This document shows positions 14,005 through 22,569 of a stretch of DNA of 64,000 nucleotides, one piece after another. The stretch is from Crenobacter luteus (GTDB lineage Bacteria; Pseudomonadota; Gammaproteobacteria; Burkholderiales; Chromobacteriaceae), in NCBI RefSeq assembly GCF_004345725.1, contig NZ_SLXG01000009.1, positions 33,381-97,380 on the forward strand. Direction: 5' to 3'. The notes under the pieces were generated by a model. The model did no database searches. It was given only the letters and a program-made list of their open reading frames with translations, and had not been told where the DNA came from. A program made the position numbers and the translations under genes. Position 1 is the first letter of the stretch; every line of letters begins with the position of its first letter.

Positions 14005-14451
14005 ATGGAAACTTCAAGCCTGATCATCGACGCCCGCCACCACCTGACCCGGCCGCAGCGCCTGCTGTCACGCGGCCTCACCGCGCTGCTGTGGGGACTG
14101 TGGCTCTCGCTGTGGCTGCCGGCACTCGGCCTGCTCGCCCGGCTGGGCGGCCTGCGCGGCCTGCTGTACCTTGTGGCTCAGCCGGCCGCCTACCGTCTGC
14201 CGCACACGCTGTCCGGCCACCTGCTGACGCTGCTGGCGACCGCCGGCGCGCTCGGGCTGTGGGCCCGGCTGAGCCAGCGTCGCCCGCCGGCCGAACCGCG
14301 CCCCCATGAGCGGGAACCGTCGCCGACCGACTACGCGCGCGATCTCGGCGCCGACCCGGACCAGGTCGCGGCCGGCCGCGACGCCGCCATCGTCGTCGTC
14401 CACCACGACAATACGGGGCGCATCGTCGCCATCGAAGCCCGCCCGCGCTGA
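14005..14451 (+). CDS. pgaD: PgaD-like accessory protein, copy 2
   Basis: A 148-residue PgaD homologue with two membrane helices (about 27-50 and 70-88) and the same ending pattern as copy 1 (IVVVHHDNTGRIVAIEARPR). The linker after the second helix is Pro/Arg-rich (SQRRPPAEPRPHERE) instead of the basic stretch of copy 1. Identity to copy 1 is modest; position after pgaC2 and topology carry the call. It ends at a strong hairpin shared with convergent bamD. Confidence 0.75.
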   Translation: METSSLIIDARHHLTRPQRLLSRGLTALLWGLWLSLWLPALGLLARLGGLRGLLYLVAQPAAYRLPHTLSGHLLTLLATAGALGLWARLSQRRPPAEPRPHEREPSPTDYARDLGADPDQVAAGRDAAIVVVHHDNTGRIVAIEARPR

Positions 14452-14467
14452 CGGCGGCGCAAAAACA

Positions 14468-14491
14468 ACGGGGCCGCTCGCGCGGCCCCGT
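14468..14491. terminator. Hairpin between pgaD2 and bamD
   Basis: CGGGGCCGC / GCGGCCCCG with a 4-nt loop lies between the convergent ends of pgaD2 and bamD. It is preceded by AAAAACAA, so a U-tract is available only for the minus-strand transcript; on the plus strand the following bases are not T-rich. Confidence 0.6.
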
Positions 14492-14513
14492 CGGCTTTCG
14501 TCTTACGACGTTC

Positions 14514-15305
14514 TTACTTCCAGAACTTCCACCACGGCATTTCCTCGACCGACCACGCCTTTTGCAGATAGGCGCTGTTCGGGTAGTTGAGCGCCAGCAC
14601 GCGGCGCGCGTCGTCGCCCAGCGGCTTCATGCCCAGCTTGTCGTAGGCGGACACCATCAGCGCCAGCGCCTCCTCGACGAACGGCGTGTTGGCGTACTCC
14701 TTGACGACCGACTGCGCGCGGTTGGCGGCGGCCAGGTAGGCGCCGCGCTTCATGTAATAACGCGCGACGTGCATCTCGTGTCCGCCCAGCGCGTTGACCA
14801 GCTTGAGCATCTTGTCGCGCGCGTCCGGCGCGTACTGGCTGTCCGGGAAGCGCGACACCAGCTCGCGGAACGCCAGGAAGGCCTCGCGGGTCGCCTTGGG
14901 GTCGCGCTCGGACAGATCCTGGCCGGCCCACTTGGCCAGCACCGAGCTGTCGTCGTTGTAATAGACCAGCCCCTTCAGGTAGTAGATGTAGTCGAGGTTG
15001 GCGTGCGCCGGATGCAGCTTGATGAAGCGGTCGGCCGCGGCGATCGCCTGCTCGGGCTCGCCGTCCTTGTAATGGGTGTAGGCCAGGTCCATCTGGGCCT
15101 GCTGCGCGTAGCGGCCGTACGGAAAACGCGCCTCGAGCGTTTCGTAGAGCTTGATGGCGCGCGTATAATTACCGCTATTGAGTTCGTCACGGGCCTCGCT
15201 GTAGAGCTTCTCGACCGTCCAGCCCCGTGTTTCATCCTTGGGTTCCGTGGTCGCGCAAGCGGCCAAACCCAACGCCAGCAACGTTGCAGCAACAATTTTC
15301 TTCAT
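14514..15305 (-). CDS. bamD: Outer membrane assembly lipoprotein BamD (ComL)
   Basis: Essential lipoprotein of the BAM complex that inserts beta-barrel proteins into the outer membrane; in Neisseria it is called ComL. The 263 residues begin with a lipoprotein signal ending LGLAAC (Cys17) and carry TPR-like helical repeats (LYSEARDELNSGNYTRAIKLYETLEARFPYG, YTHYKDGEPEQAIAAADRFIKLHPAH). Its ATG overlaps the start codon of the divergent rluD within a single CATG. Confidence 0.95.
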   Translation of the reverse strand: MKKIVAATLLALGLAACATTEPKDETRGWTVEKLYSEARDELNSGNYTRAIKLYETLEARFPYGRYAQQAQMDLAYTHYKDGEPEQAIAAADRFIKLHPAHANLDYIYYLKGLVYYNDDSSVLAKWAGQDLSERDPKATREAFLAFRELVSRFPDSQYAPDARDKMLKLVNALGGHEMHVARYYMKRGAYLAAANRAQSVVKEYANTPFVEEALALMVSAYDKLGMKPLGDDARRVLALNYPNSAYLQKAWSVEEMPWWKFWK

Positions 15306-16404
15306 GAGCGATCCTTACGCAGATTCCGAAGATTATAACGATCTGTCGGAAAACGAAACATCCGAGACGCGCCAGTCGGCCGTCCCGCTAAACCTCGCCG
15401 GCAACCGTCTCGACGCCGTCCTCGCCGCCCTGCTGCCCGAATACTCCCGCAGCCGGCTCGCGCAATGGGTGAAAGACGGGCTGGTGAAAATCGACGGCGC
15501 GGTCCAGACCGCGCCCAAGACCAAGCTGCTCGGCGGCGAAAAACTCGAGCTCGAGATTCCGCACAGCCCGGAGGAAATGGCGTTCGCGCCCGAGCCGATG
15601 GCGCTGGCCATCGTCTACGAGGACGAGCATCTGCTGGTCATCGACAAGCCGGCCGGCCTCGTCGTTCACCCGGCGGCCGGCAACTGGTCGGGCACGCTGC
15701 TAAACGGCCTCCTGCACTACTGCCCGGCGCTCGCCGCCGTGCCGCGCGCCGGCATCGTCCACCGGCTCGACAAGGAAACCAGCGGCCTGATGGTGGTCGC
15801 CAAGTCGCTGCTCACGCAGACCGACCTGGTGCGCCAGTTGCAGGCGCGCACCGTGTCGCGCATCTACCGCGCGATCGCCGACGGCGTGGTGCCCTTCGAC
15901 GGCGTGATCAACGCGCCGATCGGCCGCGATCCGCACAACCGGCTGCGCATGGCGGTGGTCAACTTCGGCGGCAAGCCGGCCGTCACCCATGTGCGCGTGC
16001 TCGAGAAGTACGCCAACCACAGCTACATCGAGTGCAGGCTCGAAACCGGCCGCACGCACCAGATCCGCGTGCACATGAAGAAGGCCGGCCACCCGCTGGC
16101 CGGCGACCCGCTGTACGGCAACCCGCGCCACCCGGCCGGCGAGAACGTGATCGCCGCCGTCAAGGGGCTGGGTCGCCAGGCGCTGCATGCCTTCTCGCTG
16201 TCGCTGGTCCACCCGGCCACCGGCGAAACGATGAGCTGGACCTCCCGGCTGCCAGCCGACATGAAGCACCTGCTGGCCATCCTGCGCGACGACGCCGGCA
16301 TGGCCGGCGGGCACAGCACCGAGCGCCCGGTGTGGACCGAGCAGGACGACGACGAGGAGTGGGACGACGATGATTACGATGTCGAAGTTCATTACGTCCG
16401 CTGA
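15304..16404 (+). CDS. rluD: 23S rRNA pseudouridine synthase RluD
   Basis: Converts U1911, U1915 and U1917 of 23S rRNA helix 69 to pseudouridine. Domains: an acidic N-terminal extension, an S4 RNA-binding domain (NRLDAVLAALLPEYSRSRLAQWVKDGLVKIDG, about 30-62) and the catalytic RluA-type domain with GIVHRLDKETSGLM, whose Asp is the catalytic residue. The tail is strongly acidic (EQDDDEEWDDDDYDVE). The ATG at 15304 was chosen because it matches the usual family start; longer in-frame starts would run back into the bamD coding strand. The gene overlaps pgeF downstream. Confidence 0.94.
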   Translation: MSDPYADSEDYNDLSENETSETRQSAVPLNLAGNRLDAVLAALLPEYSRSRLAQWVKDGLVKIDGAVQTAPKTKLLGGEKLELEIPHSPEEMAFAPEPMALAIVYEDEHLLVIDKPAGLVVHPAAGNWSGTLLNGLLHYCPALAAVPRAGIVHRLDKETSGLMVVAKSLLTQTDLVRQLQARTVSRIYRAIADGVVPFDGVINAPIGRDPHNRLRMAVVNFGGKPAVTHVRVLEKYANHSYIECRLETGRTHQIRVHMKKAGHPLAGDPLYGNPRHPAGENVIAAVKGLGRQALHAFSLSLVHPATGETMSWTSRLPADMKHLLAILRDDAGMAGGHSTERPVWTEQDDDEEWDDDDYDVEVHYVR

Positions 16405-17158
16405 CGGCACGCCGCCGGCCGACGACGGCGCGCTCGGCTTCGCGCCGGTCTGGGACGCGCCGGCCGGCGTCGGCGCCTTTGTCAGCACGCGCTCGGGCGG
16501 CGTCAGCGCCGCGCCCTACGACAGCCTCAACCTCGGCCAACATGTCGGCGACGAGGCAGCCGCGGTCGCCGAGAACCGCCGCCGTCTCGCCGCCCTGCTG
16601 CCGTCCGAACCGGTGTGGCTGAACCAGGTGCACGGCGTGACGGTCGTCGCGGCCGACAAGGTTGGCCGAGCCGTGCCGGACGCCGACGCGAGCGTCAGCC
16701 GCACGCCCGGCGTCGTCTGCGCGATCATGACCGCCGACTGCCTGCCGGTGCTGCTGGCCGACGTCGACGGCACCGTTGTCGGCGCGGCGCACGCCGGCTG
16801 GCGCGGGCTGGCGGGCGGCGTGATCGAGGCCACCGTCGCCGCGATGGGCGTGCCGGGCGACAAGCTCGTCGCCTACCTCGGCCCGGCGATCGGTCCGGAC
16901 GCCTTCGAGGTCGGCCCCGAAGTGCGCGAAGCCTTCGTCGCGCACGACGCGGCGGCCGACGCCGCCTTCACGCCGATCGACGACGGCAAGTACCTCGCCG
17001 ACATCTACGCGCTGGCGCGGCTGCGGCTGGCTGCGCTCGGCGTCACCCGGATCGCCGGCGGCGACGCCTGCACCGCGATCGAGCGCGACCGCTTCTTCTC
17101 CTACCGGCGCGACAAGGTCACCGGCCGCATGGCCAGCTGCGTCTGGCTCAAGCCCTAG
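16370..17158 (+). CDS. pgeF: Peptidoglycan editing factor PgeF (YfiH, laccase-domain)
   Basis: Multicopper-oxidase-like protein of the YfiH/DUF152 family; in E. coli it clears wrongly built muropeptide precursors, and others have purine-nucleoside activity. The 262 residues show the metal ligand motifs in order: LNQVHGVTVV, MTADCLPVLLAD and AAHAGWRGLAGGV. The start overlaps the end of rluD by 35 bp (another ATG is at 16379), so the two are co-translated, as in many proteobacteria. Confidence 0.9.
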   Translation: MITMSKFITSADGTPPADDGALGFAPVWDAPAGVGAFVSTRSGGVSAAPYDSLNLGQHVGDEAAAVAENRRRLAALLPSEPVWLNQVHGVTVVAADKVGRAVPDADASVSRTPGVVCAIMTADCLPVLLADVDGTVVGAAHAGWRGLAGGVIEATVAAMGVPGDKLVAYLGPAIGPDAFEVGPEVREAFVAHDAAADAAFTPIDDGKYLADIYALARLRLAALGVTRIAGGDACTAIERDRFFSYRRDKVTGRMASCVWLKP

Positions 17159-17181
17159 ACACGGGGCCGCGGCCTGCGCAA

Positions 17182-17205
17182 AGCCGCCCTCCGGGCGGCT
17201 TTTTC
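17182..17205 (+). terminator. Terminator of rluD-pgeF
   Basis: The stem AGCCGCCC / GGGCGGCT with a 3-nt loop is followed by TTTTC, 24 bp after the pgeF stop. Confidence 0.85.
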
Positions 17206-17439
17206 GTGCGGCACGGCAGCGGCGATGCCGCCGTGCTGCGGTGGCGCGCCCGCCACAGTGACGCGCATGCGCCGAAGCGCCGCCACACCCGGCCGCCGAC
17301 CGGGGCCCTTGCCGGGCCGGGCCCGGCCCGTGGCTGTGGCGAACACCCCCGCGGACATCACAAAAAATTCAATCGGGCGCAAAGCCTTGCCCCGCCTGGA
17401 ATTGGCGCAATCCGGCCCATTTTGGCGGACTGTCAAGAC

Positions 17440-17568
17440 TTGTTGCGCCCCCCTCCGACCACTAGAATTTGGGTCTAAAAACGCATCAAGCCATATATCT
17501 TGTGTTTATCAACACGAGACCCACAGCTTGTGCACACAGTTTTCCACAGGCCGTCCGCGCGGACGGCC
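17440..17568 (+). promoter_or_regulatory. nrdA upstream control region: candidate promoter, NrdR box, DnaA boxes, palindrome
   Basis: A possible promoter has TTGTTG (17440-17445), a 17-bp spacer and TAGAAT (17463-17468). Downstream, 17488-17503 (AAGCCATATATCTTGT) matches 11 of 16 positions of the NrdR box consensus by my count. Two near-perfect DnaA boxes follow, TTATCAACA (17506-17514) and TTTTCCACA (17540-17548), each one base off TTATCCACA. A perfect 20-nt palindrome with half-site GGCCGTCCGC ends the cluster (17549-17568). E. coli nrdAB is known to respond to DnaA and NrdR; here the sites are seen by eye only. Confidence 0.45.
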
Positions 17569-17627
17569 CGCCGCCCGGAACGGGTGGCGCGAGCACGAAT
17601 CTTCTTTACCCGACGAGGCACGAGACC

Positions 17628-20474
17628 ATGCAATTGACCACTTCCGAAGGGCACACCGCCGCCGAACTGGGCCGCGAAGCCGCGCCGCAGGCCGACTTCA
17701 GCCAGTACAAGACCATCCGCCGCAACGGTGCCGTGGTGTCGTTCGAGCCGGTCAAGATCTCGATCGCCGTCACCAAGGCCTTCCTCGCCGTGGTCGGCGC
17801 GCAAGGCGCCAGCTCGGCCAGCATCCGCGACAAGGTCGCCTCGCTGACCGAGGCGGTGGTGTCCGCGCTGATGCGCCGCAAGCCCGAGGGCGGCGCGATC
17901 CACATCGAAGACATCCAGGACCAGGTCGAGCTGTCGCTGATGCGCGCCGGCGAACACGACGTCGCCCGCGCCTACGTGCTGTACCGCGAACAGCGCGCGC
18001 AGGAACGCGCCGCGCGCGGCGAGGCGCTGACGCAGATCACCATCAACGTGGTGAAGAAGAACGGCACGCGCCGCGTGCTCGACATCGCCCGCCTGCGCGC
18101 GACCATCGTGTCCGCCTGCGAAGGCCTGGCCGAGACCGACCCGGACGCGATCCTGACCGAAACGCTGAAGAACCTGTACGACGGCGTGTCCGAAGAAGAG
18201 GTCAACAAGTCGTCGATCCTCGCCGCGCGCGCGCTGATCGAGAAGGACCCGGCGTACAACTACGTCACCGCCCGCCTGCTGCTGGAAAACATCCGCCTCG
18301 AGATCCTCGGCGAGGCGATCAGCCAGGAAGAGATGGCGGCGCAATACCCGGTTTACTTCCCGGACTACATCAAAAAGGGCATCAAGGCCGAGCTGCTCGA
18401 CGAACGCCTCGCCGAGTACGACCTGAAGAAGCTCGGCGCCGCGCTCGACGCCAGCCGCGACCTGCAGTTCGGCTACCTTGGCCTGCAGACCCTGTTCGAC
18501 CGCTACTTCCTGCACATCGACGGCACCCGCATCGAGATGCCGCAGGCCTTCTACATGCGCGTCGCGATGGGCCTGGCGCTCAACGAGGTCAACCGCGAAG
18601 AACGCGCGATCGAGTTCTACAACGTGCTGTCGAGCTTCGACTTCATGAGCTCGACCCCGACGCTGTTCAACTCCGGCACCCGTCGCAGCCAGCTGTCGTC
18701 GTGCTACCTGACGACGATCGCCGACGACCTCGACGGCATCTACGAAGGCATCAAGGAAAACGCGCTCCTGTCGAAGTTCGCCGGCGGCCTCGGCAACGAC
18801 TGGACCCCGGTGCGCGCGATGGGCAGCCACATCAAGGGCACCAACGGCAAATCGCAGGGCGTCGTGCCCTTCCTGAAGGTGGTCAACGACACCGCCGTCG
18901 CCGTGAACCAGGGCGGCAAGCGCAAGGGCGCGGTGTGCGCCTACCTGGAAACCTGGCACGCCGACATCGAGGAATTCCTCGAACTGAGGAAGAACACCGG
19001 CGACGACCGCCGCCGCACGCACGACATGAACACCGCGAACTGGATTCCCGACCTGTTCATGAAGCGCGTGATCGAAGGCGGCGAATGGAGCCTGTTCTCG
19101 CCGTCCGAATGCCCGGACCTGCACGACCTGGTCGGCAAGGCGTTCGAGAAGGCCTACACCGCCTACGAGGCCAAGGGCGAGCGCGGCGAGCTGAAGGTGT
19201 TCAAGAAGGTCCCGGCGCTTTCGCTGTGGCGCAAGATGCTGACCATGCTGTTCGAAACCGGCCACCCGTGGATCACCTTCAAGGACCCGTGCAACATCCG
19301 CAGCCCGCAGCAGCACATGGGCGTGGTGCACAGCTCGAACCTCTGCACCGAGATCACGCTGAACACCAACGAAGACGAGATCGCCGTGTGCAACCTCGGC
19401 TCGGTCAACCTCGTCAACCACATGACCGCCGACGGCCAGCTCGACGGCGAGAAGATCCGCCGCACCGTGAAGATCGCGATGCGCATGCTCGACAACGTGA
19501 TCGACATCAACTTCTACCCGGTCAAGAAGGCGCGTAATTCGAACCTGAAGCACCGCCCGGTCGGCATGGGCATCATGGGCTTCCAGGACTGCCTGCACAT
19601 GAAGCGCATCCCGTACGCGTCGCAAGAAGCCGTCGAGTTCGCCGATTCGTCGATGGAAACCGTCGCCTACTGGGCGTACTGGGCGTCGACCGAGCTGGCC
19701 GAGGAACGCGGCCGCTATCCGTCGTACAAGGGCTCGCTGTGGGACCGCGGCATCCTGCCGCACGACAGCAACAACCTGCTGGCGGCCGAGCGCGGCGGCT
19801 ACCTCGACGTCGACCGCACCGAGCGCATGGACTGGAACGCGCTGCGCGAGCGCGTGAAGGAACACGGCATGCGCAACAGCAACTGCCTCGCGATCGCGCC
19901 GACCGCGACCATCGCCAACATCATCGGCGTGTCCGCGAGCATCGAGCCGACCTACCAGAACCTGTTCGTCAAGTCCAACCTGTCGGGCGAGTTCACCGTC
20001 ACCAACGAATACCTGGTGCGCGACCTCAAGGCGCGCGGCCTGTGGGACGAGGTGATGGTCGCCGACCTGAAATACTTCGACGGCAGCCTCGGCCGCATCG
20101 ACCGCGCGCCGCAGGACCTGCGCGACATCTACGCCACCGCGTTCGAGATCGACCCGAAGTGGCTGGTCGAGGCCGCGTCGCGCCGCCAGAAGTGGATCGA
20201 CCAGGCGCAGTCGCTGAACCTGTACATGGCAGGCGCCTCGGGCAAGAAGCTCGACGAGCTGTACAAACACGCCTGGGTCAAGGGCCTGAAGACCACCTAC
20301 TACCTGCGCACGCTGGCCGCGTCCAACGCCGAGAAATCGACCGGCCGCGGTGGCGAGCTGAACGCGGTGCCGGTGGCCGGCGGCGTGACCGGCGCCGCGC
20401 CGGTGGACACCACCCCGGCGACCGACGCGAAGTTCTGCTCGATCGACAACCCCGACTGCGAGGCTTGCCAGTAA
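17628..20474 (+). CDS. nrdA: Class Ia ribonucleotide reductase alpha subunit (two ATP cones)
   Basis: Large subunit of aerobic ribonucleotide reductase, which reduces NDPs to dNDPs. At 948 residues it is longer than E. coli NrdA (761) because it carries two ATP-cone domains in tandem (about 26-117, YKTIRRNGAVVSFEPVKI; about 136-225, ITINVVKKNGTRRVLDIARL), as in Pseudomonas aeruginosa. The core has RSQLSSCYL, NLCTEI and GMGIMGFQD, and the tail ends CEACQ with the redox cysteine pair. ATG 17628 is preceded by a purine-rich stretch and gives the expected N-terminus. nrdB lies about 0.8 kb downstream with one gene between. Confidence 0.95.
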   Translation: MQLTTSEGHTAAELGREAAPQADFSQYKTIRRNGAVVSFEPVKISIAVTKAFLAVVGAQGASSASIRDKVASLTEAVVSALMRRKPEGGAIHIEDIQDQVELSLMRAGEHDVARAYVLYREQRAQERAARGEALTQITINVVKKNGTRRVLDIARLRATIVSACEGLAETDPDAILTETLKNLYDGVSEEEVNKSSILAARALIEKDPAYNYVTARLLLENIRLEILGEAISQEEMAAQYPVYFPDYIKKGIKAELLDERLAEYDLKKLGAALDASRDLQFGYLGLQTLFDRYFLHIDGTRIEMPQAFYMRVAMGLALNEVNREERAIEFYNVLSSFDFMSSTPTLFNSGTRRSQLSSCYLTTIADDLDGIYEGIKENALLSKFAGGLGNDWTPVRAMGSHIKGTNGKSQGVVPFLKVVNDTAVAVNQGGKRKGAVCAYLETWHADIEEFLELRKNTGDDRRRTHDMNTANWIPDLFMKRVIEGGEWSLFSPSECPDLHDLVGKAFEKAYTAYEAKGERGELKVFKKVPALSLWRKMLTMLFETGHPWITFKDPCNIRSPQQHMGVVHSSNLCTEITLNTNEDEIAVCNLGSVNLVNHMTADGQLDGEKIRRTVKIAMRMLDNVIDINFYPVKKARNSNLKHRPVGMGIMGFQDCLHMKRIPYASQEAVEFADSSMETVAYWAYWASTELAEERGRYPSYKGSLWDRGILPHDSNNLLAAERGGYLDVDRTERMDWNALRERVKEHGMRNSNCLAIAPTATIANIIGVSASIEPTYQNLFVKSNLSGEFTVTNEYLVRDLKARGLWDEVMVADLKYFDGSLGRIDRAPQDLRDIYATAFEIDPKWLVEAASRRQKWIDQAQSLNLYMAGASGKKLDELYKHAWVKGLKTTYYLRTLAASNAEKSTGRGGELNAVPVAGGVTGAAPVDTTPATDAKFCSIDNPDCEACQ

Positions 20475-20498
20475 GGCCGGCGTAACACAGCGCAAAAC

Positions 20499-20540
20499 CT
20501 CGGCCAACCTTGCCGCTCTAATCAAGGTTGGCCGAGCCCT
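20499..20540 (+). terminator. Inverted pair of TTGGCCGAG repeats after nrdA
   Basis: A perfect 14-bp stem, CTCGGCCAACCTTG (20499-20512) and CAAGGTTGGCCGAG (20523-20536), with a 10-nt loop sits 25 bp after the nrdA stop. Both arms are copies of the window-wide repeat. No long T-run follows, so it may act as an attenuator or RNA-stabilising hairpin rather than a full terminator. Confidence 0.6.
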
Positions 20541-20622
20541 TGCCCCGATACCCAAGCGGGCTGACCCCAGCCCGCTTCCGTCTCGGCGCACGGTATGCAA
20601 GACACCAGCGAAGGAGCCCGCC

Positions 20623-21207
20623 ATGTGGCTGCGAACGACCCTGCTTGCCCTGCCCTTCCTGACCGGCTGCGCCAGCATGGCGAGCAAGCTCGACGGGCGG
20701 CTCGACCCGCCGGCCGGCCAAGGCTACGCCGTCGTCTCGCTGACCGCGCTGGCCTTCGAGCCCGACGCCACCCGCGCCCAGGTCACCTACCGGGGAGCGA
20801 ACGGCGTCCAGGGCAGCGTCTACACGAGCCTCAACACCGACACCGTGTTCGGCCCCGAAGGCACGAGCCCGGTCGAAGGCCGGCTCGAACTGCTGACCTT
20901 GCCGCCGGGGCGCTACCGCTTCGTCGAGGCGTTCGGCTCCACCGTAGACGACCCGGACGGCGGCTTCCCGTTCGGCGGCAGCTCGGCGCGCAGCGTGCGG
21001 CTGCCGATAGGCCGCGACTTCTGCGTCGCCGCCGGCGAAACGGTCTACCTCGGCGAGATCCGCGTCGACATCTCGTACCGGCCCGAGCTGATCCTGAAAA
21101 ACAGCCAGGCGCGCGATTTCGGCCACATGGCGCGCGTCTGGAAGGTCGGCGCCGACGATCTGAATCGGGTCCGCGTCAGCCCGCTCGCCGACGGCGGCGG
21201 CTGCTGA
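20623..21207 (+). CDS. Putative lipoprotein of unknown function
   Basis: A 194-residue predicted lipoprotein: the signal MWLRTTLLALPFLTGC gives a lipobox with Cys16. The mature part looks like a beta-rich fold (repeated short strands such as GYAVVSLTALAF, VYLGEIRVDISY) with one internal Cys and a C-terminal Cys. I do not recognise a named family. AAGGAG at 20611-20616 supports the ATG. It sits between nrdA and nrdB on the same strand, separated from nrdA by the repeat hairpin and 43 bp before nrdB. An outer-membrane lipoprotein gives no obvious link to nucleotide reduction. Confidence 0.8.
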   Translation: MWLRTTLLALPFLTGCASMASKLDGRLDPPAGQGYAVVSLTALAFEPDATRAQVTYRGANGVQGSVYTSLNTDTVFGPEGTSPVEGRLELLTLPPGRYRFVEAFGSTVDDPDGGFPFGGSSARSVRLPIGRDFCVAAGETVYLGEIRVDISYRPELILKNSQARDFGHMARVWKVGADDLNRVRVSPLADGGGC

Positions 21208-21249
21208 GCGCGGCCCACACGAAACAACGGAAACAGATAAGGAAAACCC

Positions 21250-22341
21250 ATGCTCGACTTCGACAGCGACATCACCACCCCCGCTCCGGCCCCGCAAATG
21301 CGCAACGGCCTGAACGAGCACGGCACCGGCCGCGTCAACGTCACCGACAAGCGCATCATCAACGGCCAGACCGACGTCAACCAGCTGGTGCCGTTCAAGT
21401 ACAAGTGGGCGTGGGAAAAGTACCTGGCGCAGTGCGCCAACCACTGGATGCCGCAAGAAGTGAACATGCAGCGCGACATCGAGCAGTGGAAGACCGGCCA
21501 GCTGACCGAAGACGAAATGCGCCTCGTCAAGCGCAACCTCGGCTTCTTCGTCACCGCCGACTCGCTCGCCGCCAACAACATCGTGCTCGGCACCTACCGC
21601 CAGATCACCGCGCCGGAATGCCGCCAGTTCCTGCTGCGCCAGGCCTTCGACGAGGCGATCCACACCCACGCCTACCAGTACATCGTCGAGTCGCTCGGCC
21701 TCGACGAAGGCGAAGTGTTCAACGCCTACCACGAGATCAAGTCGATCCGCGACAAGGACGAATTCCTGATCCCGTTCATCGACGTGCTGACCGACCCCCA
21801 CTTTACGACCGGCACCCCGGAAGCCGATCAGAAACTGCTCAAGTCGCTGATCGTGTTCGCCTGCATCATGGAAGGCCTGTTCTTCTACGTCGGCTTCGTG
21901 CAGATCCTCGCGCTCGGCCGCCAGAACAAGATGACCGGCGCCGCCGAGCAATACCAGTACATCATGCGCGACGAGTCGATGCACTGTAACTTCGGCATCG
22001 ACCTGATCAACACCGTGAAGCTGGAAAACCCGGGCCTGTGGACCGAGGAATTCAAGGCCGAGATCACCAACCTGTTCAAGCACGCGGTCGAACTCGAATA
22101 CGCCTACGCCGAAGACACCATGCCGCGCGGCGTGCTGGGCCTGAACGCCAACATGTTCAAGGAATACCTGCGCTTCATCGCCAACCGCCGCATGCAGCAG
22201 ATCGGCCTCGACCCGCTGTTCCCGGGCGTGACCAACCCGTTCCCGTGGATGAGCGAGATGATCGACCTGAAGAAGGAGAAGAACTTCTTCGAGACGCGCG
22301 TGACCGAGTACCAGACCGGCGGGGCGTTGAGCTGGGATTGA
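21250..22341 (+). CDS. nrdB: Class Ia ribonucleotide reductase beta subunit
   Basis: Small subunit that holds the diiron-tyrosyl radical. The 363 residues contain the ligand series TADS (Asp104), EAIHTHAY (Glu135, His138 and the radical Tyr142 in E-x2-H-x3-Y spacing as in E. coli Glu115/His118/Tyr122) and [11 protein letters not shown] tyrosine at the radical site argues for class Ia rather than the Tyr-less class Ic. AAGGA lies 7 bp before the ATG. A perfect-palindrome terminator follows. Confidence 0.95.
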   Translation: MLDFDSDITTPAPAPQMRNGLNEHGTGRVNVTDKRIINGQTDVNQLVPFKYKWAWEKYLAQCANHWMPQEVNMQRDIEQWKTGQLTEDEMRLVKRNLGFFVTADSLAANNIVLGTYRQITAPECRQFLLRQAFDEAIHTHAYQYIVESLGLDEGEVFNAYHEIKSIRDKDEFLIPFIDVLTDPHFTTGTPEADQKLLKSLIVFACIMEGLFFYVGFVQILALGRQNKMTGAAEQYQYIMRDESMHCNFGIDLINTVKLENPGLWTEEFKAEITNLFKHAVELEYAYAEDTMPRGVLGLNANMFKEYLRFIANRRMQQIGLDPLFPGVTNPFPWMSEMIDLKKEKNFFETRVTEYQTGGALSWD

Positions 22342-22371
22342 TTTGACATCTTTTTCCGAGATAAAATATGC

Positions 22372-22400
22372 AAAAGGCACACCATGGTGTGCCTTTTGTA
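22372..22400. terminator. Palindromic terminator of nrdB
   Basis: A perfect 26-nt palindrome with half-site AAAAGGCACACCA, flanked by an A-run and a T-run, so it can work in both directions. Base composition changes sharply after this point. Confidence 0.85.
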
Positions 22401-22569
22401 TTTGCCATCGGAATACGGCATATATAGTCCGCCAGAAAGGCGGGACCAGATTGAAAATGGAAACATCTTCATAAACCCACCATAAAATATCTACATAGCT
22501 AGCACACCCAAACCAGAACCCTAGCCAATAAAATTAATCTACTTTACCTATAAGGCAATTGACTTCAAG
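22401..22569 (+). other. AT-rich leader of the ParA/cyclase-like island
   Basis: This non-coding stretch is much richer in A+T than the surroundings. It holds an imperfect hairpin GTCCGCC...GGCGGGAC (about 22427-22446) and several A/T tracts, including TTGAAA at 22451-22456. I could not pair that hexamer with a well-spaced -10 box, so no promoter is called. Confidence 0.35.

Noticed and set aside
20499..20536. The TTGGCCGAG repeat as an ordinary REP/BIME terminator family
   Set aside because: About half or more of the copies are single and lie within coding sequences in both orientations, which REP elements rarely do.
17475..20687. A 1070-codon open frame on the minus strand opposite nrdA
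   Set aside because: It mirrors nrdA codons, has no ribosome site or known domain, and nrdA is certain.
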